Below are positions 52,398 through 60,490 of a DNA stretch of 64,000 bases, piece by piece. The stretch spans positions 2,914,001 to 2,978,000 of the forward strand of contig NC_015738.1 in the NCBI RefSeq assembly GCF_000270285.1, given 5' to 3'. Every line of letters begins with the position of its first letter. Position 1 is the first letter of the stretch. The notes beneath the pieces were generated by a model. That model had not been told where the DNA came from. It saw only the letters and a program-made list of their open reading frames with translations, and did not search any database. This DNA is from Eggerthella sp. YY7918 (GTDB lineage Bacteria; Actinomycetota; Coriobacteriia; Coriobacteriales; Eggerthellaceae). The translations under genes were made by a program, and so were the position numbers.

Positions 52398-52462
52398 TGA
52401 CCTGCGTTTTTTCTGGAGCCAACGAGCGGATTCGAACCGCTGACCTACGCATTACGAGTGCG
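52398..52462. repeat. attL: Left attachment site (65-bp direct repeat, tRNA-Thr fragment)
   Basis: TGACCTGCGTTTTTTCTGGA...TACGAGTGCG, identical over 65 bp to 63746-63810. The part from 52414 is the 3' portion of tRNA-Thr including the CCA end; the remaining left DNA is the old chromosome downstream of the tRNA, with its own AGGCCATC/GATGaCCT terminator hairpin. Confidence 0.93.
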
Positions 52463-52563
52463 CAAGCATGAATAAAACTGGATTGCATTACATTTAGCCC
52501 AAACACAGAAACACCTGTTCATTCATCCAAATTGAATTGGATTTAGTTCAATTAACGAAAGCA

Positions 52564-52606
52564 TTCTACACTTTTTTCTACACACTGTAAATTGAAATGT
52601 GTAGAA
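52564..52606. promoter_or_regulatory. Putative integrase arm-type sites, left
   Basis: TTCTACAC (52564-52571), TTCTACACA (52576-52584) and, inverted, TGTGTAGAA (52598-52606). The same TTCTACACA doublet occurs at the right end (63673-63693), as expected for arm sites of a tyrosine integrase. Confidence 0.65.
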
Positions 52607-52607
52607 T

Positions 52608-52666
52608 TTTCTGCTAGCCTCAGCCCAAGAAGCTTGCCGGGCTTCTTGGGCTGAGGCTAGCAGAAA
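52608..52666 (+). promoter_or_regulatory. 26-bp-arm perfect hairpin over the integrase ribosome site
   Basis: The arms at 52608-52633 and 52641-52666 are perfectly complementary (starting TTTCTGCTAGCCTCAGCCC; loop TTGCCGG). The right arm ends in CAGAAA, directly joined to GGTACAAC-ATG of the integrase, so the AGAAAGG ribosome site is partly inside the stem. This could limit translation of the integrase. Confidence 0.75.
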
Positions 52667-52674
52667 GGTACAAC

Positions 52675-53883
52675 ATGGACATAAAAGGGAAAGGATCACT
52701 TCGCGAACGCAGCAAAGGCGTATGGATTGGCCGTTTCAATTTGGGTTCCGACCCTGAGCGCCCAGGGAAATACCTCTATTCTCCTAGCCGTACTTTTCAC
52801 TGTCGGCACGAATGGGAAGCGCGAAAACTCATGGAGGAGTATCGCAGGGAACTAAGCGAGATGGAGCTTCCTCATCTGCCTACAGATACCCTAGATAGAT
52901 ACTGTGACTCATGGCTAAAGCTCCGCGAAGGTGCCTCAGGCTCCCCACGCACCCTCGAAAGAGAGCGTCTTGATGTTAGGCATATCAAAGAGCTATTCCC
53001 GAATGTCAAAATAAAGAAACTAACACCAACCGTGATAAAGGCTGCCTATGAAGATGCAAAAGAAGCAAAACGGTTCGATAAGGAGCTTTATCAGATAAAC
53101 AAACGGCTTCGTCAAATTCTAAACTCGGCAGTTGAAGATGGTTTGATCCCGAGAAATCCGGCTAAAAAGGTGGTTATTCCAAAGCCAAAGCCAGAGGAAA
53201 AGGACTATCTTGATCCGAGCCGCTTGTCTCTTTTTAGCGACGCTTTGCTTTCTTTGCCTTGGCGCGAAGAAAAAATTTGTTCCCTTATTTTGCTACATAC
53301 AGGTATTAGACCCGGAGAAGCCTATGCCCTCAGTTGGAAGTCTTGCTCTTTTTCAAAAAGTCGCCTTTATATAGATGTTCAATATTCAAACGACATGGTA
53401 CTTAGAAAACCAAAGAGTGAGGCTAGCGAAGACTGGGTTGCAATAGATTCTGCCCTATGGGCGTATCTATTAATGTGGAAAACGGAGCAAAAGCAACAAC
53501 TAGAACTCATTGGAATAGAGCAAACTGAAGAAGCGCCAATTGTCTCTAACGCCTTTGGTGAGCGTTTTGACCCCACCAATTATGGACGCTGGTTCAGAAA
53601 CTTTTGCGTTGATAATGGATTTGGAACATACACAATCGTTACAAAAACCTTTAACCGAAAAGGTAAAACCTATACACGCGGAAAAGGTTATGAGGGATTG
53701 TGTCCGAATATGTTCCGCGATATTCAGGCCACTACTATGGTCGGTCATCTTGATGTTGACCCAAGAACGCTACAATCGCGCATGCGGCATAGTGACCCAA
53801 CAATCTCACTACGTTATTACACCCATCCAGTCATCGAAAATGAGTATCGAGCCGCTGAAGGCTTTGCGAACCTAATAGCGTAA
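52675..53883 (+). CDS. int: Tyrosine-type site-specific integrase
   Basis: 402 residues. N-terminal AP2-like/SAM-like binding part (about 1-160), then the catalytic domain with LLHTGIRPGEAYALSW (Arg I), the box II region PNMFRDIQATTMVGH (the usual HxLR His is replaced, reading N-M-F-R), QSRMRHSDPTISLRYYTH (His/Arg and Tyr nucleophile). Length and order fit integrases of tRNA-targeting elements. The gene starts 212 bp inside the left attachment site and faces into the element. Translation may be controlled by the adjacent hairpin. Confidence 0.93.
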   Translation: MDIKGKGSLRERSKGVWIGRFNLGSDPERPGKYLYSPSRTFHCRHEWEARKLMEEYRRELSEMELPHLPTDTLDRYCDSWLKLREGASGSPRTLERERLDVRHIKELFPNVKIKKLTPTVIKAAYEDAKEAKRFDKELYQINKRLRQILNSAVEDGLIPRNPAKKVVIPKPKPEEKDYLDPSRLSLFSDALLSLPWREEKICSLILLHTGIRPGEAYALSWKSCSFSKSRLYIDVQYSNDMVLRKPKSEASEDWVAIDSALWAYLLMWKTEQKQQLELIGIEQTEEAPIVSNAFGERFDPTNYGRWFRNFCVDNGFGTYTIVTKTFNRKGKTYTRGKGYEGLCPNMFRDIQATTMVGHLDVDPRTLQSRMRHSDPTISLRYYTHPVIENEYRAAEGFANLIA

Positions 53884-54008
53884 ATTACAATAAGTTTACT
53901 TTTAGGTAGGGTTCCGAATTTGAACTTGACGACAGTTCGTTTAACATATATGATTGGTCGTGTACTAAACTTGAACTCGACCTAATTGCATTGAGCAGAA
54001 GGGGACAG

Positions 54009-55265
54009 ATGGGTTTCTTCAACAGAATTGGATTTTTTGATGTGCCTCGCTCGATGAGCGAACTGTATAAGCCTGCACCGAAAAAGTTTACTTATTCATC
54101 AGTTCTAAACAAGGAGATTCTTGAACGTCGCGCAGCAGATATAGCAGAGCTTACTGGTAGGTCGGTAAGCCTTGTCATTGAAGACACGCTTATTGAAAGA
54201 CTTCTTCCCCATGACGAGCACGCACAGCATTATACCAGTGCTGTTCTCTTTGGGAAAAAGTGCTCCGTTAGCTCTGGAGAATGGAATGATTATCGTATCA
54301 AAGATGCTCTTTCCGACATTTTTACACATATTTCTGCGGGCGTAAATTGGCAGCCGAAATATACCAATTCAAAACCTCTCGTTGATTTTACCTATATGCT
54401 ATTTCAGGCGCACGAGCCATCTTTTAACACCTCAAGACGAAAAGCGTATCCCACCCCACTTGACGAGCTCACATACGATTTTGATTCTCTATGCTCTGTT
54501 CTTGAAACAGAGGCAAAACAGGACATTGTTCCTGGATTGGAAGCACAGGCTCGTAGAGCACGTAATCTGCTGTATCCCGGCATAAAAAACGCCTCAGTCG
54601 AACCACTGACATTAATTGAGCTGATTGTTTCTAATTGGCAAGCCCTTGAAAAAAGTACGCACACTTTTCGCGTCTTGCATCATATCCTTGCTGCGTGCTG
54701 CCCTTGGGAAGACACTGCTGCCGAAAGAGCACGTTTTCAAGGTGTCTGCGAATCGGTCATGAGTAAATGGACACGAGACGAAGAAGAAGAGAAGCTTCGC
54801 AAGGCACAGGCAGAAATTGAAACAACGCTTGTAAAGCACATTATCGCAGATGGGGATTATGTACTTGCACCCAGCAGTTGGTGTCTCGTAAATCCCGAAG
54901 ATGCCCCTTACGCCCAATACGCCGGAGTCATCGAGATCAAGGGCGGGGAGCGATACAAGGCGCCACATTTCCTGTTTTTCCTGAAAGACCATGACGTGAA
55001 GGATATTACCAATAGCGAACGCGATGAAATCATCGACGCCGCGGCTAGTATCTGGCCTGACCTGCGAAAGGTACAGGCCGATGAGGTTGCGCTTGAGTAC
55101 GGCCCGGATGGAGGTATTGCAAACATGGCCGAATACTCTGCCGCTCCCTGCATCGGGATGTTTGGCCTCTTCGATCAAGGTGAGTACCCGCTTGGCGAGC
55201 CGCCATTCGGTGCTGAAATAGTACGCGTAAACAATGACAAATGCGGGAAAGGAGGCGAACGGTAA
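54009..55265 (+). CDS. Unknown protein of the mobile element
   Basis: 418 residues, soluble, no family recognised. Visible parts: an N-terminal small alpha-rich section (LNKEILERRAADIAELTGRSVSLVIEDTLIERLL) of ribbon-helix-helix-like form, a middle helical region, a Lys/Glu-rich coiled segment (RDEEEEKLRKAQAEIETTLVKH), and a C-terminal domain with SWCLVNPEDAPYAQYAGVIEIKGGERYKAPHFLFFL. The ATG at 54009 follows GAAGGGGAC; an upstream in-frame start is weaker. It comes between the integrase and the small HTH gene, so a role in maintenance or replication is possible. Confidence 0.72.
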   Translation: MGFFNRIGFFDVPRSMSELYKPAPKKFTYSSVLNKEILERRAADIAELTGRSVSLVIEDTLIERLLPHDEHAQHYTSAVLFGKKCSVSSGEWNDYRIKDALSDIFTHISAGVNWQPKYTNSKPLVDFTYMLFQAHEPSFNTSRRKAYPTPLDELTYDFDSLCSVLETEAKQDIVPGLEAQARRARNLLYPGIKNASVEPLTLIELIVSNWQALEKSTHTFRVLHHILAACCPWEDTAAERARFQGVCESVMSKWTRDEEEEKLRKAQAEIETTLVKHIIADGDYVLAPSSWCLVNPEDAPYAQYAGVIEIKGGERYKAPHFLFFLKDHDVKDITNSERDEIIDAAASIWPDLRKVQADEVALEYGPDGGIANMAEYSAAPCIGMFGLFDQGEYPLGEPPFGAEIVRVNNDKCGKGGER

Positions 55266-55354
55266 CGCTTTGCAACTATAGGCCGCCCGCCCTCCCCGAC
55301 TTCGCCTGCCAGCAATGAGGAGAGGACGAGCAAGCACAAAAAGGATTATATACC

Positions 55355-55567
55355 ATGGAATCAAACGCAACATGCGCCAAAGAGCGCATAGGCTCAGATC
55401 GTCTTCTGAGCATCCAGAACGTGTCAGAAATCACAGGGCTATGCCCTGTCACAGCAAGTGTCCTTATGAAAGAAAGTGGCCGAGAGATCGTTCTTCATCG
55501 GCGCAAATTCATTCTAGAATCGAGCTTGCTTGCCTATCTCCGCGAATTGGAGGTAGGAAAATGTTAA
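55355..55567 (+). CDS. Small helix-turn-helix protein (excisionase-like)
   Basis: 70 residues with a MerR/excisionase-type helix-turn-helix (LLSIQNVSEITGLCPVTASVLMKESGREIVLHRRKFILESSLLAYLREL). Proteins of this kind act as recombination directionality factors or repressors in such elements. It overlaps the next gene by 7 bp, with GGAGGTAGGAAA serving as that gene's ribosome site. Which role it has here is not shown by sequence. Confidence 0.75.
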   Translation: MESNATCAKERIGSDRLLSIQNVSEITGLCPVTASVLMKESGREIVLHRRKFILESSLLAYLRELEVGKC

Positions 55568-56427
55568 CCCTATCTTTTGAAACTGAGTTGCTCGACGGAC
55601 ATTTTAACACTGCGATTAATTACACTCCTTTAGCCCACCTCGCCCTGCTCTCTCTTGACCGCCTTATCGGGGGTATTAGACCCGGCCAGCTATTGTTTTT
55701 ATCGGGTTCGCCAGGTGCGTCAAAGACCACTTTGGTCAATCAAATTGGCGATGATTTGGCCGCCCAAGGACACCCTGTACTTTTTTTCACCTTCGAAGTA
55801 GGTGCTTCTCAACTAGTCGCTAAATCACTTGCTCGGCTAAGCGGCGACGCATTCACCTTGAGCGATATCCCAGGACTTCAAAACAACTCTGAACGTTGTG
55901 GCGCCCTGCTTTCGGCGCTGGAAAAGTACCGGGAGGCGATAGCTCCGAATATTTGTTTTCTTACCCAGTTCTTCAACACCACTGAAATTGGGGCATATGT
56001 TGCAACCTGCGAGTCGCAAACAACTCAAAAACCAATCGTGCTTCTTGATTACCTCCAGATTATTAAAGCCGAAGAGGATGCCAGCTTTTTAGATGAGCGC
56101 ATGGCCATCAAGCAAGCCGTTCTTGGTTTGCGGCGCATCGCCAATTTGCATGGCGTACCCATCATTGCTGTGTCTTCGGTGAATCGGCAAAACTACGACA
56201 CTGGAGCTACAAGCCTATCGGCACTCGGCGGATGCAGTTTCATCGAATATTCTGCCGATATCGTTTTGAACCTTTCGGTTGCAGGTCGCAACAAGGAGGA
56301 GAGGGCTACAAACCTCTCCTTAGAAAAGCGCCCGGTCACAATCACCGCTCTTAAGAATCGTTTTGGGCAAACTGGTGAAATCTCCTTGGTTTTCGATGCC
56401 CCTCATGCGCGTTTTGAGGAGGAGTAA
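55561..56427 (+). CDS. DnaB-like RecA-fold ATPase/helicase domain protein
   Basis: 288 residues matching the C-terminal RecA-like half of replicative DnaB helicases without the N-terminal domain: Walker A region LSGSPGASKTTLVNQ, LLDYLQII (Walker B), AVLGLRRIANLHGVPIIAVSSVNRQ (H3/sensor-like), and a C-terminal LKNRFGQTGEISLVFD. The Walker A reads GASKTT, where the Gly before Lys is Ser. Lies between the HTH and coupling protein genes with overlapping or adjacent starts. Could help plasmid-like replication of the excised element. Confidence 0.85.
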   Translation: MLTLSFETELLDGHFNTAINYTPLAHLALLSLDRLIGGIRPGQLLFLSGSPGASKTTLVNQIGDDLAAQGHPVLFFTFEVGASQLVAKSLARLSGDAFTLSDIPGLQNNSERCGALLSALEKYREAIAPNICFLTQFFNTTEIGAYVATCESQTTQKPIVLLDYLQIIKAEEDASFLDERMAIKQAVLGLRRIANLHGVPIIAVSSVNRQNYDTGATSLSALGGCSFIEYSADIVLNLSVAGRNKEERATNLSLEKRPVTITALKNRFGQTGEISLVFDAPHARFEEE

Positions 56428-58323
56428 ATGCTTCTCAAAACAGTTTACTTGCTAGCGTTCATCCTTTCCGGATGGGCGCTAGCCGTCGCTTTTGCCCCAG
56501 TCGTTTGCCCGACAATTCTTTCTTATAAGGCTTTCTTTGCAGATTCTGCCATACTCTCACCCTCTGCAATTTCTGCAACACTCCCCCTGCTAAGCAACGA
56601 TATAACCAGTTATCTGACTTATACGAAGGCCTTGTTTGAAGCCGGTTATGGTTGGTCGTTTGGTGTGGTGCTTGGTGTTGTATATGCAGCCATGCTAGCT
56701 GTAAGCGCCTACGTTAAAAGCAAAAACCCGAGTCGTGAAGTTTCTAACGGCGTTTATGACACCAACAAGGTCTATACATCCAAGCGAGACATCATAAAAC
56801 GCTGTTACACCTGGAATGGAAAAGGTTCCCCGGTATATGGCGTGGTAGTAGGCTGTATCGCAGGGCGGCTGATTATAATGCCAGCAACACACGCAGCGCT
56901 TATTGCTCCGTCTGGATCGCTCAAAACAAGGGGGTCTTACTATGAAACGGTAGATTTGCTTACTTGCCAAGGCGAAAACTCTCTTATCATCACCGACCCC
57001 TCAGGCGAGATTTACGCCATGATGCGTGCTGAACTGGAAAGTCGCGGTTATCGGCTTATGCTCATCGACCTAGACGAACCGTTGAGGGGTAATTGTTACA
57101 ATCCCTTGATTGCCATTATCTTACGCGATCGGTCGGGCGATGTTGCTCAGGCTGAAGCGCGAGCAAGGGAGATAGGCGATACCCTTTGCCCCGAGCAGGG
57201 AAACGAGAACGATATTTTTATGCGCGGGGCAGGGGGTGTCATATCTGCTGTTGCGTATCTCGTTGCGACGCTTGATCAGGTGCCAAACACTTCTCGTCAC
57301 CTCTGGTCGGTTGTAAAAATCGTTCTTGAGGGAACTGTGGATGGTGCCGACAAGCTCAAAGACTGGCTACGTGGGTTCGGCTCCGATAGCCCGGCCGTCG
57401 CTATGGCTGCAACATTTCTATCTGCCGATGGAAAACTGGAAAGCGGTATCCTTTCTTCCTTACACGATGCACTACAGCCTTTTACAAGTGCTCATTTGCG
57501 TTGGCTTACCTCTAAAGACGATTTTAAAGTGACTGAGCTTATGCGTGAGCGTATGGTGATATTCATTCGGATGCTGCCGCCTGGCAACCAGGCCAACAAA
57601 CTGGCAAGCCTTTTCTTCACACAATACATCAACGAAACTCTACGTCAGCGCGACAGAGCTTCTTTGAGGCCTGTTTATGTTCTTGGCGACGAGGCGCATG
57701 CTATACCAAAATTCGATCTTGTAACAGCCGTGGAGCAAGGCCGCAAATACAAAAGCCACTGGTATTTATGGCTTCAGTCAAACGAAGGACTAGACCCTTA
57801 CAAGACGGCAAAGGAAGATGGGAAAAGCGCGATTTTGGCAAACGCCGACGTAAAGGTTCTCTACAAGGCCGGCACCCCGACAGATGCCGATTTGTTTTGC
57901 CGCTTCGGCGGAGAGCGTACCAAGAACGCAAAAAGCATCGGTTCTTCCCGTAATGCACAAGGGGGAGGCACAAATGAAGGCTTTTCGGAGAACCGAATCC
58001 AGAATTGGCCGGTTGCTCGCATTTTGGGGCGAGACCCTCAAAAAGACGGTGTGCTTGTTGCAGCAAACATCAGCAACGAACAAAAATGCAGCGGATGCTA
58101 CGAGATACCTATTGCAGACGTGACAAAAACACCCACTGCTAAAAACTTCTCAACCTTCGGCACACGAGAACATGAAGCTCGCGTTTTAGCCGATGAAGCG
58201 GCTCGTCTCGATCAGATTGCGTCCAAGCGCAAGTTGAGTGTTAAGGCTTGGGTGCCGAAAGAGTTCTACCAGGATACACCAGAAAAGGATTCGCCGAATG
58301 ACGCGAGCGTCTTTGGCCTGTAA
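56428..58323 (+). CDS. VirD4/TraG-type coupling protein
   Basis: 631 residues. Two N-terminal membrane segments (about 5-30 and 75-95), then an ATPase domain with a Walker A-like motif LIAPSGSLKTRGSYYE (Leu where Gly is usual), LIITDPSGEIYAMM, FIRMLPPGNQANKLASLFFTQY, and Walker B PVYVLGDEAHAIPKF. The architecture is that of the coupling protein that links relaxosome and secretion channel. No virB-like genes are in the element, so this protein must use a helper channel. Begins exactly after the previous stop. Confidence 0.9.
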   Translation: MLLKTVYLLAFILSGWALAVAFAPVVCPTILSYKAFFADSAILSPSAISATLPLLSNDITSYLTYTKALFEAGYGWSFGVVLGVVYAAMLAVSAYVKSKNPSREVSNGVYDTNKVYTSKRDIIKRCYTWNGKGSPVYGVVVGCIAGRLIIMPATHAALIAPSGSLKTRGSYYETVDLLTCQGENSLIITDPSGEIYAMMRAELESRGYRLMLIDLDEPLRGNCYNPLIAIILRDRSGDVAQAEARAREIGDTLCPEQGNENDIFMRGAGGVISAVAYLVATLDQVPNTSRHLWSVVKIVLEGTVDGADKLKDWLRGFGSDSPAVAMAATFLSADGKLESGILSSLHDALQPFTSAHLRWLTSKDDFKVTELMRERMVIFIRMLPPGNQANKLASLFFTQYINETLRQRDRASLRPVYVLGDEAHAIPKFDLVTAVEQGRKYKSHWYLWLQSNEGLDPYKTAKEDGKSAILANADVKVLYKAGTPTDADLFCRFGGERTKNAKSIGSSRNAQGGGTNEGFSENRIQNWPVARILGRDPQKDGVLVAANISNEQKCSGCYEIPIADVTKTPTAKNFSTFGTREHEARVLADEAARLDQIASKRKLSVKAWVPKEFYQDTPEKDSPNDASVFGL

Positions 58324-58341
58324 GAGTATTTGAGGCGCATT

Positions 58342-58677
58342 ATGACAACGAAATCAGAATGGTTTGCCCTAAGGCTTTCTCAAGGCGAAAAGAAAAAACT
58401 TGAACGTGCAGCAACTTCTGCGCACATGACAAAAAGCGAGTATGTCCGTTCGCTTATCGCAGGTAGCTCAGTTCAGATTATCCAGCTTAACATTGATGGA
58501 AAACGTCTTGATGAGCTTCTTTACGCTCTCAAGAAGTCTTCTTCAAACTTAAACCAGATTGCTTATCGCGCCAACAAAGGCGACATTCCAGACTTGCGAG
58601 AAGTCCAAGAAACGCTTGCTTTCCACCGCTTTGCTGCCGAGACTCTTTCTCGTTTCATTGATGAAACGAGGCCATAG
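58342..58677 (+). CDS. mobC: Relaxosome accessory protein MobC
   Basis: 111 residues of the MobC/DUF1778-like type: basic N-terminus with a ribbon-helix-helix-like start (WFALRLSQGEKKKLERAATSAHMTKSEYVRSLIAG), then LDELLYALKKSSSNLNQIAYRANKGD, the conserved NLNQIA segment of MobC. It helps the relaxase to open oriT. The ATG at 58342 is preferred over an upstream TTG because GAGG is 7 bp away. The relaxase gene starts 2 bp after its stop. Confidence 0.9.
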   Translation: MTTKSEWFALRLSQGEKKKLERAATSAHMTKSEYVRSLIAGSSVQIIQLNIDGKRLDELLYALKKSSSNLNQIAYRANKGDIPDLREVQETLAFHRFAAETLSRFIDETRP

Positions 58678-58679
58678 CA

Positions 58680-59624
58680 ATGTTAGTAAAAGTGCAGACA
58701 TTCAGAAAAGAGGGGCGCTACCCCACAGCTTCGGCAAGAGCAACCTATTTAGAGCGTGATGGCCGCGCGGTTGAGCGGGCAACCCTTAATATCAACGATG
58801 AGCAGCGCCCCTGGGCAGAAATGGACAAAACAAGAGAGCAGTATCATCTTAGAGGCGCTGTTGTAGGCCGAGAGTATATTCTTTCTCCCAGCCCTGAAGA
58901 TATGGCGACACCCGCACAAATGAGAGAATTCGCTTTAGAGTGGGCGACACGAAGCTTTCCGAACGCAGAAGCCGTTATTGTTGTTCATGAGGATAACAAG
59001 GAGCGTCTTTCTAAAGGTGTCGAACCTATTGCTCACGTTCATGTATACGTCAATACTCCAGACCTAGAAACTGGCCGAAAGATTGTAATAAACAATCAAC
59101 ATGTCAGAGAACTTCACGACATGGCTCAGGACATGAGCGCGAAACGCGGGTGGAGCGAGCAAGAGCGTTACTTCGATAAGCAGACCGAACGCATACGGCA
59201 GATTGAATCAAAGCGTAGCGACTATGAACGTCGCCCCAAGTGGCAACGTTTGCATGAACGAAAGAATCCAGACTATGAGAAAAGCGGTCTCAAGGGGCGC
59301 ATAAGTCGCCACGAATACGAGCAGAAGGCAAGCGGTACAGAACTTGATAAGACTTTCATTCGGCGAAGCCTCAAAGAAGCAGCACAGGCGGTAGCCAGCA
59401 ACTCCGAAACGACGTTGAAAGATGAGCTGAACAAGCGCGGCATCCGTATTGAGGAAGCGGCCAACGGCGATTTGAAATATAGTCGCGAAGAAGGAGGCAG
59501 AGCGTTTCGGGGCAAGACTCTCGGCGCGGAGTTTGAACGAGAAGCGCTCATGCAAAGTATCCAGACTGTGCGAAGTCATGAGTACGGGATGGACATACGA
59601 GGCGCAGAGATCGAGCTTGGGTGA
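58680..59624 (+). CDS. Relaxase/mobilization nuclease (MOBP/MOBV-like)
   Basis: 314 residues. Relaxase features: ATYLERDGRAVERATL near the N-terminus (Tyr nucleophile), the His-rich metal site AHVHVYVNTPD, and a helical C-terminal region with several coiled stretches. It nicks oriT and stays on the 5' end during transfer. It sits 2 bp after MobC. Length is shorter than many MobA proteins (no primase domain), common in mobilizable elements. A 17-bp-arm hairpin lies 10 bp after the stop. Confidence 0.9.
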   Translation: MLVKVQTFRKEGRYPTASARATYLERDGRAVERATLNINDEQRPWAEMDKTREQYHLRGAVVGREYILSPSPEDMATPAQMREFALEWATRSFPNAEAVIVVHEDNKERLSKGVEPIAHVHVYVNTPDLETGRKIVINNQHVRELHDMAQDMSAKRGWSEQERYFDKQTERIRQIESKRSDYERRPKWQRLHERKNPDYEKSGLKGRISRHEYEQKASGTELDKTFIRRSLKEAAQAVASNSETTLKDELNKRGIRIEEAANGDLKYSREEGGRAFRGKTLGAEFEREALMQSIQTVRSHEYGMDIRGAEIELG

Positions 59625-59633
59625 TGCGCTTTA

Positions 59634-59674
59634 GGAAGCCCTAGAAATCCGAAACAAGGATTTCTAGGGCTTCC
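59634..59674. repeat. 17-bp-arm perfect hairpin after the relaxase
   Basis: GGAAGCCCTAGAAATCC (59634-59650) pairs perfectly with 59658-59674 around GAAACAA. No T run follows, so it is not a standard terminator; a transfer-related or RNA-stability role is possible. Confidence 0.7.
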
Positions 59675-59743
59675 GCGCAGAGCCGCACCAGGCGGCTCTG
59701 CTGCTGCAGAAAAGCCGCGCCAAGGCTTTGCTGTAGTCCAGGT

Positions 59744-60123
59744 GGTTTTGTTTCTCAGTTTCGACGAAGGCGAAAATGTGAAACAAAACCGTTCCTGGCA
59801 TCAACCGGAAGCACGGTTGGTCGCGAGCGCCGTTTGGCGCGCACAAGCGATGGCGAGGTCATCCGAGCCATCGAGCGAGTGCGAGCCAAACAAAGGCGCG
59901 AGAGCCGCTCATCCGGCGGACGGCGACCCTTAGGGAGTCCGTCGCGCCGGGGTACGGCGGCGTGAGCGGAGCGGCGGCGAATCTGCCCAGTGGGCAGTTC
60001 GCCATAGCGAAGCGAGAGCGCAGTGCGAAGTGATGCCGACCTCTGGGAGGCATCGAATGGAGCACGGAGCGGGCTTTTCGAAGCGCAAAAGCGCTGAGAA
60101 AAGCATCTAGGCGAAGCCTAGAT
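59744..60123. other. Palindrome-rich gene-free region, candidate oriT or origin
   Basis: Between the relaxase (59624) and the XRE gene (60140) no gene is seen, but several inverted repeats are: GGTTTTGTTTC (59744-59754) with GAAACAAAACC (59780-59790); CTGCCCA/TGGGCAG (59983-59997); ATCTAGGC-GAA-GCCTAGAT (60105-60123). This arrangement, next to the relaxase, would fit oriT or a replication origin. No known nic consensus is recognised. Confidence 0.5.
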
Positions 60124-60139
60124 AGATGCGAGCAAAAAT

Positions 60140-60403
60140 TTACGAGTAGGAAAGATCAGAGAGAAACTCAAGCGGGTCTTCACCAAGTGCAAGAGCAATC
60201 TTTTCAATCGTTTCTAACGTGGGGTTTCCCTTCCCTGCCTCAATTGCACGCAGATGCGATCTGCTGAGTCCTGAAGCAAGCGAGAACTCTTGTGCAGTAA
60301 AGCCCCGCGCAGCGCGTTTGCTTTTAACGGCTGCGCCAAGCGCACTGCACAGTGCGCTATGGGAGCTGTTGTCTGTCTGCGGTATCGCCATAGCGCCAAG
60401 CAT
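60140..60403 (-). CDS. XRE-family repressor
   Basis: 87 residues with a classic HTH_3 domain (LGAAVKSKRAARGFTAQEFSLASGLSRSHLRAIEAGKGNPTLETIEKIALALGEDPLEFL). Divergent from the surface-protein gene, with inverted repeats in the shared region, so it probably regulates both. The ATG at 60403 lacks a ribosome site; a TATAAG about 14 bp upstream hints at a leaderless mRNA, or an internal ATG at 60391 could be used. Confidence 0.83.
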   Translation of the reverse strand: MLGAMAIPQTDNSSHSALCSALGAAVKSKRAARGFTAQEFSLASGLSRSHLRAIEAGKGNPTLETIEKIALALGEDPLEFLSDLSYS

Positions 60404-60441
60404 ATATAAGCGATAAATCTTATATGGACTACATGTAGTCC
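60403..60441. promoter_or_regulatory. Operator-like palindromes between XRE and surface-protein genes
   Basis: Perfect 16-bp palindrome GGACTACATGTAGTCC (60426-60441) and the inverted repeat ATATAAG-CGATAAAT-CTTATAT (about 60403-60424), which overlaps the XRE start. Confidence 0.65.
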
Positions 60442-60490
60442 ATTCATTACGGGAGTGCTAAAATAAACCAGATCAGGAAAGGAAAGAACC

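Noticed and set aside
54612-55373. 253-residue minus-strand frame in the mobile element
   Set aside because: Antisense to the 418-residue protein; no start signals.
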